From Microbacterium sp. SORGH_AS_0969 (GTDB lineage Bacteria > Actinomycetota > Actinomycetes > Actinomycetales > Microbacteriaceae), in NCBI RefSeq assembly GCF_030818255.1, contig NZ_JAUTAG010000001.1, forward strand, positions 1,054,001-1,118,000: 64,000 nucleotides of DNA, given 5' to 3'. Made by a program: the position numbers and the translations under genes. The notes beneath the pieces are model-generated. The model searched no databases. It saw only the letters and a list, made by a program, of their open reading frames with translations, and was not told where the DNA came from. Every line of letters starts with the position of its first letter. The first letter of the stretch is position 1. Below are positions 42,220-50,950 of the stretch, in pieces.

Positions 42220-44567
42220 TGTCCACGTTGACCTCCTCCCCTGCGTCGCAGCCGGCCCCTGAGCCTGTCGAAGGGTCCGGCGCCCCGGCCAATGCCCCGC
42301 GCCGCGCCTTCAGCGCCGCGCAGATCGTCGCCGCCCTCCCGGGCGCCGCGAAGAAGCTCAACCCCGCCGCGCAGTGGCGGAACCCCGTGATGTTCCTCGT
42401 GTGGGTGGGGGCGGCGCTGACCACCCTGATCGCTCTTGCCGAGCCGTTCCTGGGGGACGCTTCGACAGGCTCAGCGACCGACGCCCTGCCCTTCGGCTTC
42501 ACGTGGGGCATCGCCGTCTGGCTGTGGCTCACGGTGTTCTTCGCGAACATCGCCGAGTCGGTCGCCGAGGGGCGCGGCAAGGCCCAGGCGGCCACCCTGC
42601 GCAAGACGCGCACGACGACCTCGGCCCGCCGGGTCGTCTCGTATGACGAGAAGGCCGACCCCTCGGCATCCGGGGCCGCCACCGAGGACGTCCCCTCGGG
42701 CGACCTCCGCGTCGGCGACATCGTGCTCGTCGAGACCGGAGAGCTCATCCCCGGCGACGGCGACATCGTCAACGGCATCGCGACCGTCGACGAATCGGCG
42801 ATCACCGGAGAGTCCGCCCCGGTCGTGCGCGAGTCGGGCGGTGATCGCAGCGCGGTGACCGGCGGCACCCGCGTGCTGAGCGACCGGATCGTCGTGAGAA
42901 TCACCTCGAAGCCCGGCGAGACCTTCGTCGACCGCATGATCGCGCTCGTCGAGGGCGCCTCGCGCCAGCGCACGCCGAACGAGATCGCGCTGAACATCCT
43001 GCTCGCGAGCCTGTCGATCGTGTTCGTCGTCGTGGTGCTCGTGCTGAACCCGATCGCGTCGTACGCCGCGTCGCCGGTGTCGATCCCCGTGCTCGTGGCG
43101 CTGCTCGTGTGCCTCATCCCCACGACGATCGGCGCGCTGCTGAGCGCGATCGGCATCGCGGGCATGGACCGTCTCGTGCAGCGCAACGTGCTGGCCATGT
43201 CGGGCCGCGCGGTCGAGGCCGCCGGAGACGTCACGACGCTGCTGCTCGACAAGACCGGAACGATCACGTACGGAAACCGGCGCGCGTCGGCCTTCGTGCC
43301 GCTCGACGGCGTCGGCGGGCCGCTGCTCGCCGAGTACGCCTCGCTCTCGTCGCAGGCCGACCCGACCCCCGAGGGCGTCTCGGTCGTCGAACTGGCCGCG
43401 GCCCAGGGCATCGTCGCCGAGATGCCCCGCGGCGCGGAACCCGTCCCGTTCACGGCCCAGACCCGCATGAGCGGCCTCGACCTCACCGACGGCACGCAGG
43501 TGCGCAAGGGCGCCGCGTCGGCCGTGGTGGCCTGGCTCGCGGCATCCGGAGCCCCCGTTCGCGAGGCGCTGCGCGTGCAGCTCCAGAGCGAGACGGATGC
43601 CATCTCGCAGTCGGGCGGCACGCCTCTGGTGGTGGCGACGTGGACTCCCGAGAGGGGCCCGGTGGCTTCGACGAGCTCAGCCACCTCGGTCGCCGCCCGG
43701 GTCGCTGCCGCCGCGACCGAGGCCGCTGAGCACGCGACCGAGGTCCCTGAGCCTGTCGAAGGGACCGGACCCACGCAACCCCCGGTGACTTCGACAGGCT
43801 CAGCCACCTCCGCTTCGGGCGGCACCGGCCGGGTGCTCGGCGTCATCCACCTCAAAGACGTCGTCAAGGACGGCCTCCGCGAGCGCTTCGGCGAGCTTCG
43901 CGCGATGGGCATCCGCACCGTGATGATCACGGGCGACAACCCCCTCACCGCGAAGGCGATCGCGGCCGAGGCGGGGGTCGACGACTACCTCGCCGAGGCC
44001 ACGCCGGAGGACAAGCTCGCCCTCATCCAGCGCGAGCAGGAGGGCGGCAACCTCGTCGCGATGACCGGCGACGGCACGAACGACGCCCCGGCGCTCGCGC
44101 AGGCCGACGTGGGCGTCGCGATGAACACGGGCACCTCGGCGGCGAAGGAGGCCGGCAATATGGTCGACCTCGACAGCGACCCGACGAAGCTCATCGACAT
44201 CGTGCGGATCGGCAAGCAGCTGCTCATCACCCGCGGAGCCCTCACGACGTTCTCGCTCGCGAACGACATCGCGAAGTACTTCGCGATCATCCCGGCGATG
44301 TTCATGGGGGTGTTCCCGGGCCTCGCGGTGCTGAACATCATGCAGTTGTCGTCTCCGGCATCCGCGGTGCTCAGCGCGATCGTCTTCAACGCGATCGTCA
44401 TCATCGTGCTCATCCCCCTCGCCCTGCGCGGAGTGAAATACCGCGCGGCGAGCGCGTCGAGCATCCTCAGCCGCAACCTGCTCGTGTACGGGCTCGGCGG
44501 CGTCATCGTCCCCTTCATCGGCATCAAGCTCATCGACCTCGTCGTGAGCCTGCTCCCCGGCTTCTGA
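42219..44567 (+). CDS. kdpB: Potassium-transporting ATPase ATP-binding subunit KdpB with repeat-derived insertions
   Basis: A 782-aa P-type ATPase, about 90 residues longer than usual. The core is normal: [14 protein letters not shown] (phosphorylated Asp), TGES in the actuator domain, KGAASAV for nucleotide binding, and [21 protein letters not shown]. The excess comes from segments encoded by copies of a CTTCGACAGGCTCAG repeat: APEPVEGSG at the N-terminus, [10 protein letters not shown] after the first helix, and a 63-residue Ala/Ser/Thr-rich stretch (residues 474-536) inside the N-domain between LVVA and GRVLGV. All are in frame, so the protein is probably made and active. Confidence 0.96.
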   Translation: MSTLTSSPASQPAPEPVEGSGAPANAPRRAFSAAQIVAALPGAAKKLNPAAQWRNPVMFLVWVGAALTTLIALAEPFLGDASTGSATDALPFGFTWGIAVWLWLTVFFANIAESVAEGRGKAQAATLRKTRTTTSARRVVSYDEKADPSASGAATEDVPSGDLRVGDIVLVETGELIPGDGDIVNGIATVDESAITGESAPVVRESGGDRSAVTGGTRVLSDRIVVRITSKPGETFVDRMIALVEGASRQRTPNEIALNILLASLSIVFVVVVLVLNPIASYAASPVSIPVLVALLVCLIPTTIGALLSAIGIAGMDRLVQRNVLAMSGRAVEAAGDVTTLLLDKTGTITYGNRRASAFVPLDGVGGPLLAEYASLSSQADPTPEGVSVVELAAAQGIVAEMPRGAEPVPFTAQTRMSGLDLTDGTQVRKGAASAVVAWLAASGAPVREALRVQLQSETDAISQSGGTPLVVATWTPERGPVASTSSATSVAARVAAAATEAAEHATEVPEPVEGTGPTQPPVTSTGSATSASGGTGRVLGVIHLKDVVKDGLRERFGELRAMGIRTVMITGDNPLTAKAIAAEAGVDDYLAEATPEDKLALIQREQEGGNLVAMTGDGTNDAPALAQADVGVAMNTGTSAAKEAGNMVDLDSDPTKLIDIVRIGKQLLITRGALTTFSLANDIAKYFAIIPAMFMGVFPGLAVLNIMQLSSPASAVLSAIVFNAIVIIVLIPLALRGVKYRAASASSILSRNLLVYGLGGVIVPFIGIKLIDLVVSLLPGF
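42257..43803. repeat. Five copies of the CTTCGACAGGCTCAG palindromic repeat inside kdpB
   Basis: Copies are at 42259-42273 (reverse), 42460-42474 (forward), 43666-43680 (forward, one variant base pair: CGACGAGCTCAG), 43747-43761 (reverse) and 43789-43803 (forward). Forward copies are read as (S)TGSAT or STSSAT and reverse copies as PEPVEG, so all keep the kdpB frame. The last three lie within the 63-residue N-domain insertion. Confidence 0.85.
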
Positions 44568-44578
44568 AAGGCCCCGTC

Positions 44579-45163
44579 ATGCGCACCACCCTGCGTACCG
44601 CCGGCGTCGCCGTCCGCGCGATGCTCGTCTTCACCGCCGTACTCGGCATCGGCTACATGCTGCTCATCACCGCGATCGGCCAGGTCGCGCTCCCGTTCCA
44701 GGCGAACGGCTCGCTCGTCCGCTCGGCCGACGGCGCCGTGGTCGGCTCGGCCCTCATCGGGCAGTCGTTCCAGGATGCCGACGGCCAGGCGCTGCCGCAG
44801 TACTTCCAGTCGCGTCCCTCCGCCGCCTCGTACGACGGCGCCGCCTCGACCGGCTCGAACCTCGGCCCCGAGAACCCCGACCTCATCGCCTCGATCCAGC
44901 AGGGGCAGTCGGACTTCCGGGACCTCAACGGTGCGGGGTCGGTCCCCGCCGACGCCGTCACAGCCTCGGGCTCGGGGCTCGATCCCGACATCTCGGTCGA
45001 GAACGCCGAGCGTCAGGTCGCGCGCGTGGCGGAGGCTCGCGGCATCCCGTCGTCGGAGGTGGAGGCGCTGGTGGCGCAGCACACGCTGCCGCGCGATCTC
45101 GGGTACCTCGGTGACCCGCGCGTGAATGTGTTCGAGCTCAATCGCGCGCTCGATGCCCGGTGA
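44579..45163 (+). CDS. kdpC: Potassium-transporting ATPase subunit KdpC
   Basis: A 194-aa protein with one N-terminal helix (AMLVFTAVLGIGYMLLITAIGQ) and an extracytoplasmic domain. Signatures are ALIGQSFQDADGQALPQYFQSRPSAAS and, near the end, LGYLGDPRVNVFELN. KdpC holds the complex together and raises ATP affinity. It starts 11 bases after kdpB and carries none of the repeats found in kdpB. Confidence 0.96.
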   Translation: MRTTLRTAGVAVRAMLVFTAVLGIGYMLLITAIGQVALPFQANGSLVRSADGAVVGSALIGQSFQDADGQALPQYFQSRPSAASYDGAASTGSNLGPENPDLIASIQQGQSDFRDLNGAGSVPADAVTASGSGLDPDISVENAERQVARVAEARGIPSSEVEALVAQHTLPRDLGYLGDPRVNVFELNRALDAR

Positions 45164-45246
45164 GCGACGAGAATCGCTGGCATGACCTCCGTCGCGTCCT
45201 TCGCCGCCGCGCCCCTCGCGCGGCGGCGGGGCCGCGCGGGCGTCCC

Positions 45247-45355
45247 GGTCCCTTCGACAAGCTCAGGGACCTCTCGAGCACCGGAGGTGGCTGAGCCTGT
45301 CGAAGCCCCCGGAACGCCCTCACGACCGGACCCGGCGACAAGCTCAGGGACCCGG
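45247..45355. repeat. Cluster of CTTCGACAAGCTCAG repeats between kdpC and kdpD
   Basis: The 209-base gap between kdpC and kdpD carries a full forward copy flanked by GGTCC/GGACC (45247-45271), a reverse copy (45291-45305) and a damaged forward copy (about 45336-45352). A 64-codon frame through it (45182-45376) is only the translation of the repeats (STSSGT, EPVEA). The gap holds no supported gene; the repeats may fold in the mRNA between the pump and sensor genes. Confidence 0.8.
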
Positions 45356-45372
45356 GGCGCGGGAGCGCGGCC

Positions 45373-47901
45373 GTGAAGCGCGGCACGCTGCGCGTCCTGC
45401 TCGGCATGGCCCCGGGCGTCGGCAAGACCTACGAAATGCTCGAAGAGGGACGCCGGCTCGCCGCCGAGGGACGCGATGTCGTCATCGCGGTCGTCGAGAC
45501 GCACGGTCGAGCCGCCACCGCCGCTCAGGCCGAGGGCCTCGAGGTCGTCCCACGTCGAGCCGTCGCCCACCGCGGGGTCGTGCTCGACGAGATGGATCTC
45601 GCGGCGGTGATCGCGCGGCATCCGGATCTGGCCCTCGTCGACGAGCTCGCCCACACCAACGCGCCGGGATCCGCGAACGACAAGCGCTGGACCGACGTCG
45701 AAGAGCTCCTCGACGCGGGGATCGACGTCATCACGACCGTCAACGTCCAGCACATCGCGTCGCTGAACGACGTCGTCGAGAAGATCACCGGCGTGACGCA
45801 GCGCGAGACGGTTCCGGATGCCGTCGTCCGCGCGGCCGACCAGATCGAGGTCGTCGACCTCGCGCCGCAATCTCTGCGCGATCGCCTGTCGGCCGGGTTC
45901 GTCTACCCCGCCGAACGCATCGACGCGGCGCTGTCGAACTACTTCCGCCTCGGCAACCTCACGGCCCTGCGCGAGCTCGCGCTGCTGTGGCTCGCCGACG
46001 AGGTCGACTCCGCGCTCCAGCGCTACCGCACCGAGCACGGCATCGAGGGGGCGTGGCAGGCGCGCGAGCGCGTCGTCGTCGCGCTGACCGGCGGCTCCGA
46101 GGGAGAGACGCTGCTCCGCCGCGGGGCGCGCATCGCCGCGCGCTCGGCCGGTGGCGAGCTGCTCGCCGTCCACGTGTCGACGCAGGACGGTCTGCGAACG
46201 AGCAACCCGGGGGCTCTCGAGACGCAACGCGCCCTCGTCGAACAGCTCGGGGGCACGTATCACCAGGTCGTGGGCGACGACGTGGCCACCGCTCTCGTCG
46301 ACTTCGCCCGCTCGGTGAACGCGTCGCAGCTCGTCATCGGCGTGAGCCGACGCGGACGCCTCGGTGCCGCCCTGACCGGTCCCGGCATCGGTAACACCGT
46401 CATCCGCGAGTCGGGCGACATCGACGTGCACATCGTGAATCACGCCCGCGCGGGCGGCCGGTTCGCGCTGCCGCGTCTGACGGGCCCCGCGCTGAGCAGG
46501 AAGCGGCGCCTCCTCGGCTTCGTCACCGCCCTCCTGGGCGGCCCGATCATCTCGCTGCTCCTGCTGGCGACCGGCTCCGACGACTCGATCACGACCGACG
46601 TGCTCAGCTACCAGCTGCTCGTGGTGATCGTCGCGCTGATCGGAGGGATCTGGCCGGCGGTGTTCGCGGCGGTCCTGTCGGGTCTCACCCTCGACTTCCT
46701 CTTCATCGCGCCCGTGCACACGGTGACGATCAGCGACCCCGTGCACGCGATCGCCCTCGTCCTCTACGTCGTGATCGCGATGCTCGTGAGCGTCGTCGTC
46801 GACCAGGCGGCCCGCCGCGCCCGCGCCGCGCGCCGCGCCTCCGCCGAGGCCGAACTGCTCGCCACGGTCGCGGGCAGCGTGCTCCGCGGCGAGGTCGCCG
46901 TCCCCGCGCTGGTCAGCCGCGCGCGCGAGGCGTTCGGCCTGGCCGGCGTGCGCCTCGTCGCCGCCGACGGACGCGTGCTCGCGACCGACGGCGAGCCGGT
47001 CCGGGACGAGCGGCGGACCACGATTCCGGTCGGCGACGGACGCGCCACCCTCGAACTGCACGGCGGAGATCTGGATGCCGGCAGCCGCCGCCTCCTCGAC
47101 GTCGTCGTCGCTCAGCTCGCCGCAGCCCTCGAACGGGCCGACCTGGCCGAGACCGCCGCCGAAGCGGGCGCCCTCGCCGAGACCGACCAGGTCCGCAGCG
47201 CGCTCCTCTCGGCCGTGAGCCACGATCTGCGCCGTCCCCTGGCATCCGCCGTCGCCGCCCTGGGGGGACTGCGCGCCGCGGGCGATCACCTCTCCGACGA
47301 CGACCGCCGCGAGCTCATGGAGACCGCGGACGAGAGCCTCGCCACGCTCTCGGTGCTGGTCACCGACCTGCTCGACGTAAGCCGCGTGCAGGCGGGCGTG
47401 CTCGCGGTGTCTCTCGCGCCCGTCGACGCGGCCGATGTCGTGATCGCGGCGCTCGACGAACTCGACCTGGGTCCCGACGAGGTCGAGCTCGCCCTCGACC
47501 CCGAACTGCCCGCGCTCCGCGCCGACGCGGTGCTGCTGCAGCGCGTGCTGGTCAACGTGCTCGCGAACGCACAGCGGTACACGCCGGCGGGCGTGCGCGT
47601 GCGCATCGCGACGAGCCGGCTCGGCGGGATCGCCGAGATCCGCGTGATCGACCACGGCCCCGGCATCGCCGCGGAGCGTCGGACCGACATGTTCTCGCCG
47701 TTCCAACGGCTCGGCGACACCGACAACACCGCCGGCCTCGGGCTGGGGCTCGCCCTCTCGCGCGGCTTCGCCGAGGGTATGGGGGGCACGCTGGTCCCCG
47801 AGGACACCCCGGGCGGCGGACTGACGATGGTGGTGACGCTGCCGATCGCCGAGCGCGAAGCCGAGGCCGTGGCATCCGGGATCCGAGAGGACGCACCGTG
47901 A
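45373..47901 (+). CDS. kdpD: Osmosensitive K+ channel histidine kinase KdpD
   Basis: An 842-aa sensor kinase with all usual parts in order: the KdpD N-terminal domain (RVLLGMAPGVGKTYEMLEEG, Walker A at about residues 11-19), a universal-stress-like domain (VVVALTGGSEGETLLRRGA), four membrane helices (about 380-480), a GAF-like segment, the phospho-acceptor helix AVSHDLRRPLAS and the ATPase domain (LVNVLANAQRYTP, DHGPGIAAE, AGLGLGLALSRG). It senses low K+ or osmotic stress and phosphorylates KdpE. It starts with GTG and overlaps kdpE by four bases. Confidence 0.96.
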   Translation: MKRGTLRVLLGMAPGVGKTYEMLEEGRRLAAEGRDVVIAVVETHGRAATAAQAEGLEVVPRRAVAHRGVVLDEMDLAAVIARHPDLALVDELAHTNAPGSANDKRWTDVEELLDAGIDVITTVNVQHIASLNDVVEKITGVTQRETVPDAVVRAADQIEVVDLAPQSLRDRLSAGFVYPAERIDAALSNYFRLGNLTALRELALLWLADEVDSALQRYRTEHGIEGAWQARERVVVALTGGSEGETLLRRGARIAARSAGGELLAVHVSTQDGLRTSNPGALETQRALVEQLGGTYHQVVGDDVATALVDFARSVNASQLVIGVSRRGRLGAALTGPGIGNTVIRESGDIDVHIVNHARAGGRFALPRLTGPALSRKRRLLGFVTALLGGPIISLLLLATGSDDSITTDVLSYQLLVVIVALIGGIWPAVFAAVLSGLTLDFLFIAPVHTVTISDPVHAIALVLYVVIAMLVSVVVDQAARRARAARRASAEAELLATVAGSVLRGEVAVPALVSRAREAFGLAGVRLVAADGRVLATDGEPVRDERRTTIPVGDGRATLELHGGDLDAGSRRLLDVVVAQLAAALERADLAETAAEAGALAETDQVRSALLSAVSHDLRRPLASAVAALGGLRAAGDHLSDDDRRELMETADESLATLSVLVTDLLDVSRVQAGVLAVSLAPVDAADVVIAALDELDLGPDEVELALDPELPALRADAVLLQRVLVNVLANAQRYTPAGVRVRIATSRLGGIAEIRVIDHGPGIAAERRTDMFSPFQRLGDTDNTAGLGLGLALSRGFAEGMGGTLVPEDTPGGGLTMVVTLPIAEREAEAVASGIREDAP

Positions 47902-48569
47902 AGATTCTGATCGCCGACGACGACCCGCAGCTCGTCCGCGCGCTGCGCATCACCCTCGGCGCGCACGGGTACGACGTCGTGGCCGCGGCAGACGGCGCCG
48001 CGGCGATCACCCTCGCCGCCCAGGCGCACCCCGACATCGTCCTGCTGGATCTCGGGATGCCACACCTCGACGGCGTGCAGGTGATCCAGGCGCTGCGCGG
48101 GTGGACGAGCGTGCCCATCATCGTCGTGTCGGGACGCACGGGCTCGGCCGACAAGGTCGACGCGCTCGACGCCGGGGCGGACGACTACGTCACGAAGCCG
48201 TTCCAGATCGACGAGCTGCTCGCGCGGCTCCGCGTGCACGCGCGGCGGTCGATCCCCGCCTCGGGCGACGCGGTGGTGCGCTTCGGAGACGTGGAGGTCG
48301 ATCTCGCCGCGAAGGCGGTGCTGCGCGACGGCACCCGCGTGCACCTCACCCCGACGGAGTGGCGGATGCTGGAGTTCCTCGCCCGCAACCCCGGGTCGCT
48401 GGTGACGCGACAGACGCTGCTCAAGGAGATCTGGGCGAGCGAGCAGGTCGCAGACAGCGGCTACCTGCGGCTGTACATGTCGCAGCTGCGCAAGAAGCTC
48501 GAGGCCGACCCGTCGAACCCGGCGCACCTGCTGACGGAGCAGGGGATGGGGTATCGGCTGGTGGTGTGA
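47898..48569 (+). CDS. kdpE: KDP operon response regulator KdpE
   Basis: A 223-aa OmpR-type regulator: receiver domain with acidic pocket ADDDPQL (residues 6-12), phosphorylation site in IVLLDLGMPHLDG and Lys in DDYVTKPFQ, and a winged-helix output domain (HLTPTEWRMLEFLARNPGSL, YMSQLRKKLE). It activates kdpFABC when phosphorylated by KdpD. GTG 47898 overlaps the kdpD stop (GTGA). Confidence 0.96.
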   Translation: MKILIADDDPQLVRALRITLGAHGYDVVAAADGAAAITLAAQAHPDIVLLDLGMPHLDGVQVIQALRGWTSVPIIVVSGRTGSADKVDALDAGADDYVTKPFQIDELLARLRVHARRSIPASGDAVVRFGDVEVDLAAKAVLRDGTRVHLTPTEWRMLEFLARNPGSLVTRQTLLKEIWASEQVADSGYLRLYMSQLRKKLEADPSNPAHLLTEQGMGYRLVV

Positions 48570-48577
48570 GGCGGCGG

Positions 48578-48617
48578 GTTCGGCCGCGGCCGGGGCCATC
48601 CGCCCGCCGGGCCGAAC
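48578..48617 (+). terminator. Possible terminator of the kdp operon
   Basis: GTTCGGCC (48578-48585) and GGCCGAAC (48610-48617) form an 8-bp stem nine bases after the kdpE stop; the 24-base loop is itself GC-rich and could extend the pairing. It runs into an intergenic repeat cluster. Confidence 0.45.
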
Positions 48618-48751
48618 TCCGGAGAAACCGAGCCGTCGGCCGTCTTACACCCCGGTTCCGGCCTCAACCGAGCGAAAACTCCGGAGTTTCGCACGCCCCC
48701 GCGTCGCGCCCGCCCACTCGGCCGAGCGAAAACTCAGGAGTTCCGCTCGGC
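48611..48751. repeat. Cluster of AACTCC-GGAGTT palindromes
   Basis: Three related units stand in a row: CCGAACTCCGGAGAAACCGA (48612-48631), GCGAAAACTCCGGAGTTTCG (48672-48691) and GCGAAAACTCAGGAGTTCCG (48725-48744). The second contains the perfect palindrome AACTCCGGAGTT. The same core bounds the larger elements at 38487-38571 and 49509-49591. Confidence 0.65.
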
Positions 48752-48838
48752 CTCGACCTCGTCGCCGGCGGAGCACCCCTCGAACTCCGCCTGCACCCGC
48801 GCGCAGCGGCACGCGTAGACGATCGAGTGGAGCAGCAT
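48734..48838 (-). CDS. Possible 34-aa cysteine-containing small protein
   Basis: The ATG at 48838 shares a base with the stop of the upstream 158-aa gene (TGATG), so it could be translated by coupling. The product has three Cys (YACRCARV and EGCSAG) and an acidic end. Its TGA lies inside the AACTCAGGAGTT palindrome, which may mean the frame is accidental or that the repeat supplied the stop. I recognise no family. Confidence 0.3.
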   Translation of the reverse strand: MLLHSIVYACRCARVQAEFEGCSAGDEVEAERNS

Positions 48839-49314
48839 CAGCGGACCTCGCCGACCGTGTGGCATCCGGGCCAGGGGAAGGCGACGCGGTCGCCCACGTG
48901 CACGTCGCCGGGCAGCACGACCGTTCCGCACGCGGCCGAGCCGTGAGCGTCCAACACCGCGAAGGGCTCGTCATAAGCGTGCGAGACGCGACCGATCAGT
49001 CGCGCTTCGCGCCAAACGGCCTCGAGCCCCGCGACGCACGCGTCGAGGCGCAGCCCCGCGGGTCCGGCATCCGTCACCGTCGCCACCACCACGGTGGTCG
49101 ACAGACTCGCGGATGCCACCCCGCCCGACGCCGGGATCACCGCCGGTCCCGTGCACACGCAGGGCGTGCCGCAGATCTCGGCGTACCGCCCGACAGACAC
49201 CGCGCGGACGGTCACGTCGTCGAGGGTGGGCGCGGAGCCCGCGGGCCAGGCCGCGGCGTCGAAGGGCGCCGGGATGCTCGAGCGGAGGGTGGGGAGGAGA
49301 GCCGTGAGGGTCAT
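48838..49314 (-). CDS. Unrecognised 158-aa protein
   Basis: The protein begins MTLTALLPTLRSSIPAPFDA and continues with VGRYAEICGTPCVCTGPAVI, SLSTTVVVATVTDAGPAG and AVLDAHGSAACGTVVLPGDVHVGDRVAFPWPG. The clustered CGTPCVC and later ACGTV Cys residues and a beta-rich, barrel-like second half suggest a metal-binding small domain. Codon use (GC-rich third positions) supports it as real. It lies alone on the minus strand between kdpE and sufS; I give no function. Confidence 0.6.
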   Translation of the reverse strand: MTLTALLPTLRSSIPAPFDAAAWPAGSAPTLDDVTVRAVSVGRYAEICGTPCVCTGPAVIPASGGVASASLSTTVVVATVTDAGPAGLRLDACVAGLEAVWREARLIGRVSHAYDEPFAVLDAHGSAACGTVVLPGDVHVGDRVAFPWPGCHTVGEVR

Positions 49315-49407
49315 GGCATCCGGTCTACGCCGGTCGTACGGCGGGGTGCGGGAGTCTCACGACTCCCATACGGCGCGCCCGGCGATCCCTACGGGTCCCT
49401 GCGGCCG

Positions 49408-49503
49408 GGCGCGTGCCGCGCTCCGGAGAACGGCCCCGGGTGCTCCCGGTTCGGCCGCTCTGTGCGGCAATCGGGCAGTTCTTTCCGGAGCGCGGCACGC
49501 GCC
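49408..49503. repeat. 20-bp perfect inverted repeat element
   Basis: The left arm (49408-49427, containing GCGTGCCGCGCTCCGGA) and the right arm (49484-49503, containing TCCGGAGCGCGGCACGC) are exact reverse complements over 20 bases, with 56 bases between. It lies in the 394-base gap between the 158-aa gene and sufS, which holds no gene. Related CGCTCCGGAG sequence occurs near 40052. Confidence 0.7.
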
Positions 49504-49508
49504 AGCGA

Positions 49509-49591
49509 GCGAAACTCCTGAGATTCAGTCCCCCTCCGCGCCCGAACCCGCGACCGCGGGGGCACGGCGTCCGCTCTGTCAGGAGTTTCGC
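49509..49591. repeat. Inverted repeat element, AACTCCTGA/TCAGGAGTT family
   Basis: GCGAAACTCCTGA (49509-49521) and TCAGGAGTTTCGC (49579-49591) are perfect 13-bp inverted arms 57 bases apart. It has the same ends and nearly the same length as the element at 38487-38571, so it is a dispersed intergenic family rather than a chance hairpin. Confidence 0.7.
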
Positions 49592-49708
49592 CCGCCCCCG
49601 CCGTCCGAACCGCCCCTCGACATCGGCCGGGCCGGCCCGCCACGTCCGTGGGACGCCCAGCCCCCACCCACCCGCCGCCACCCACCCCGCGCCGCGTAGC
49701 CTGGAGGG

Positions 49709-50950
49709 GTGACCCTCCCCTTCGATGTCGACGCCGTGCGCGCCGACTTCCCGATCCTCGAGACCGAGGTCGACGGACATCCGCTCGTCTACCTCGACTC
49801 CGGCGCGACGAGCCAGAAACCGCGCGCGGTGCTCGACGCCGAGCGCGACTTCCTCGAGCGCGCGAACTCCGCCGTGCACCGCGGGGCGCACACGCTCGCC
49901 GCCGAGGCGACCGAGCTGTTCGAAGACGCCCGCTCGACGGTTGCCGAGTTCGTGGGCGCCGAGCCCGAGCAGCTCGTCTGGACGAGCGGCGCCACCGCCG
50001 GCCTCAACCTCGTCGCCGGGTCCCTCGGCTACGCGGGGCGTCTGCGCGAGGGCGACGAGATCGTCGTCACTGAGGCCGAGCATCACGCGAACCTCATCCC
50101 CTGGCAGGAGCTCGCCGCCCGCACAGGAGCGCGCCTGCGGCACATCCCCGTCCTCGACGACGGCACCCTCGACATGCGCGCCGCGGCCGACCTCATCGGC
50201 GAGCGCACGAAGGTGGTCGCGTTCGCGCACGTCTCCAACGTGCTCGGCATCGTGAACCCGGTCGCGAAGCTCGTCACCCTGGCTCGCGGCGTCGGCGCGC
50301 TGACGGTGCTCGACGCGTGCCAGTCGGCGCCGCACCTCGCGCTCGACCTTCCGGCATCCGGGGTCGATCTCGCCGTGTTCTCCGGCCACAAGATCCACGG
50401 TCCCTACGGCATCGGTGCCCTGTGGGGCCGCGACGAGGTGCTCGAGTCGCTGCCCCCGTTCATCACGGGCGGATCGATGATCACGACCGTCACGCTCGAC
50501 CGCGCCGAGTACCTCCCGCCGCCGCAGCGCTTCGAGGCCGGCACGCAGCCGGTGTCCCAGGCCGTGGGCCTGGCCGCCGCGATCCGCTGGCTCGGCGAGC
50601 ACGACCTCGACGCCGCGCGCGCACACGAGGCGACCCTTGAGAAGCGCATGCGCGAGGGGCTGCGCTCGATTCCCGGTGTCCGCCTCCTCGGAGACACGGA
50701 TGCCGCCGACCGCGTCGCCCTGCAGTCGTTCGTCGTCGACGGTGTCCACGCGCACGACGTGGGTCAGTTCCTCGACTCACGCGGGGTCGCTGCCCGGGTC
50801 GGTCACCACTGCGCCCAGCCGCTGCATCGGCGCTTCGGCATCACCGCCACCGTGCGGGCCAGCGCCGCGATCCACACGACCGAGGCCGAGATCGACACCT
50901 TCCTCGACGCGGTGTCGGGCGTCCGCGGATTCTTCGGGGTCGACGCATGA
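49709..50950 (+). CDS. sufS: Cysteine desulfurase SufS
   Basis: A 413-aa group II cysteine desulfurase. LVYLDSGATSQKPRAVLDAE opens the PLP domain, HHANLIPWQ follows, the Schiff-base Lys is in FSGHKIHGPYGIGALWG and the catalytic Cys in ARVGHHCAQPLH. It takes sulfur from cysteine for Fe-S cluster assembly and passes it to SufU encoded next. GTG 49709 lies six bases after TAGCCT; the GGAGGG between could be ribosome site or leaderless spacer. No sufBCD genes are in the window. Confidence 0.94.
   Translation: MTLPFDVDAVRADFPILETEVDGHPLVYLDSGATSQKPRAVLDAERDFLERANSAVHRGAHTLAAEATELFEDARSTVAEFVGAEPEQLVWTSGATAGLNLVAGSLGYAGRLREGDEIVVTEAEHHANLIPWQELAARTGARLRHIPVLDDGTLDMRAAADLIGERTKVVAFAHVSNVLGIVNPVAKLVTLARGVGALTVLDACQSAPHLALDLPASGVDLAVFSGHKIHGPYGIGALWGRDEVLESLPPFITGGSMITTVTLDRAEYLPPPQRFEAGTQPVSQAVGLAAAIRWLGEHDLDAARAHEATLEKRMREGLRSIPGVRLLGDTDAADRVALQSFVVDGVHAHDVGQFLDSRGVAARVGHHCAQPLHRRFGITATVRASAAIHTTEAEIDTFLDAVSGVRGFFGVDA

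Noticed and set aside
42257..45355. CRISPR-like array
   Set aside because: The repeats are short, palindromic, in both orientations, irregularly spaced and mostly inside kdpB in frame; there are no cas genes.
45182..45376. 64-codon frame between kdpC and kdpD
   Set aside because: Its translation is mainly the CTTCGACAAGCTCAG repeats (STSSGT, EPVEA) and it overlaps the kdpD start; no independent support.
45013..47706. 897-codon open frame antisense to kdpD
   Set aside because: It mirrors the high-GC third positions of kdpD; the product is Arg/His/Glu-rich with no domain. The same applies to the long antisense frames over the KimA-like gene, dabB, dabA and kdpA.
49425..49700. Antisense and sense frames in the gap before sufS
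   Set aside because: They read through the inverted-repeat elements and give Arg/Pro-rich products without any recognisable pattern.
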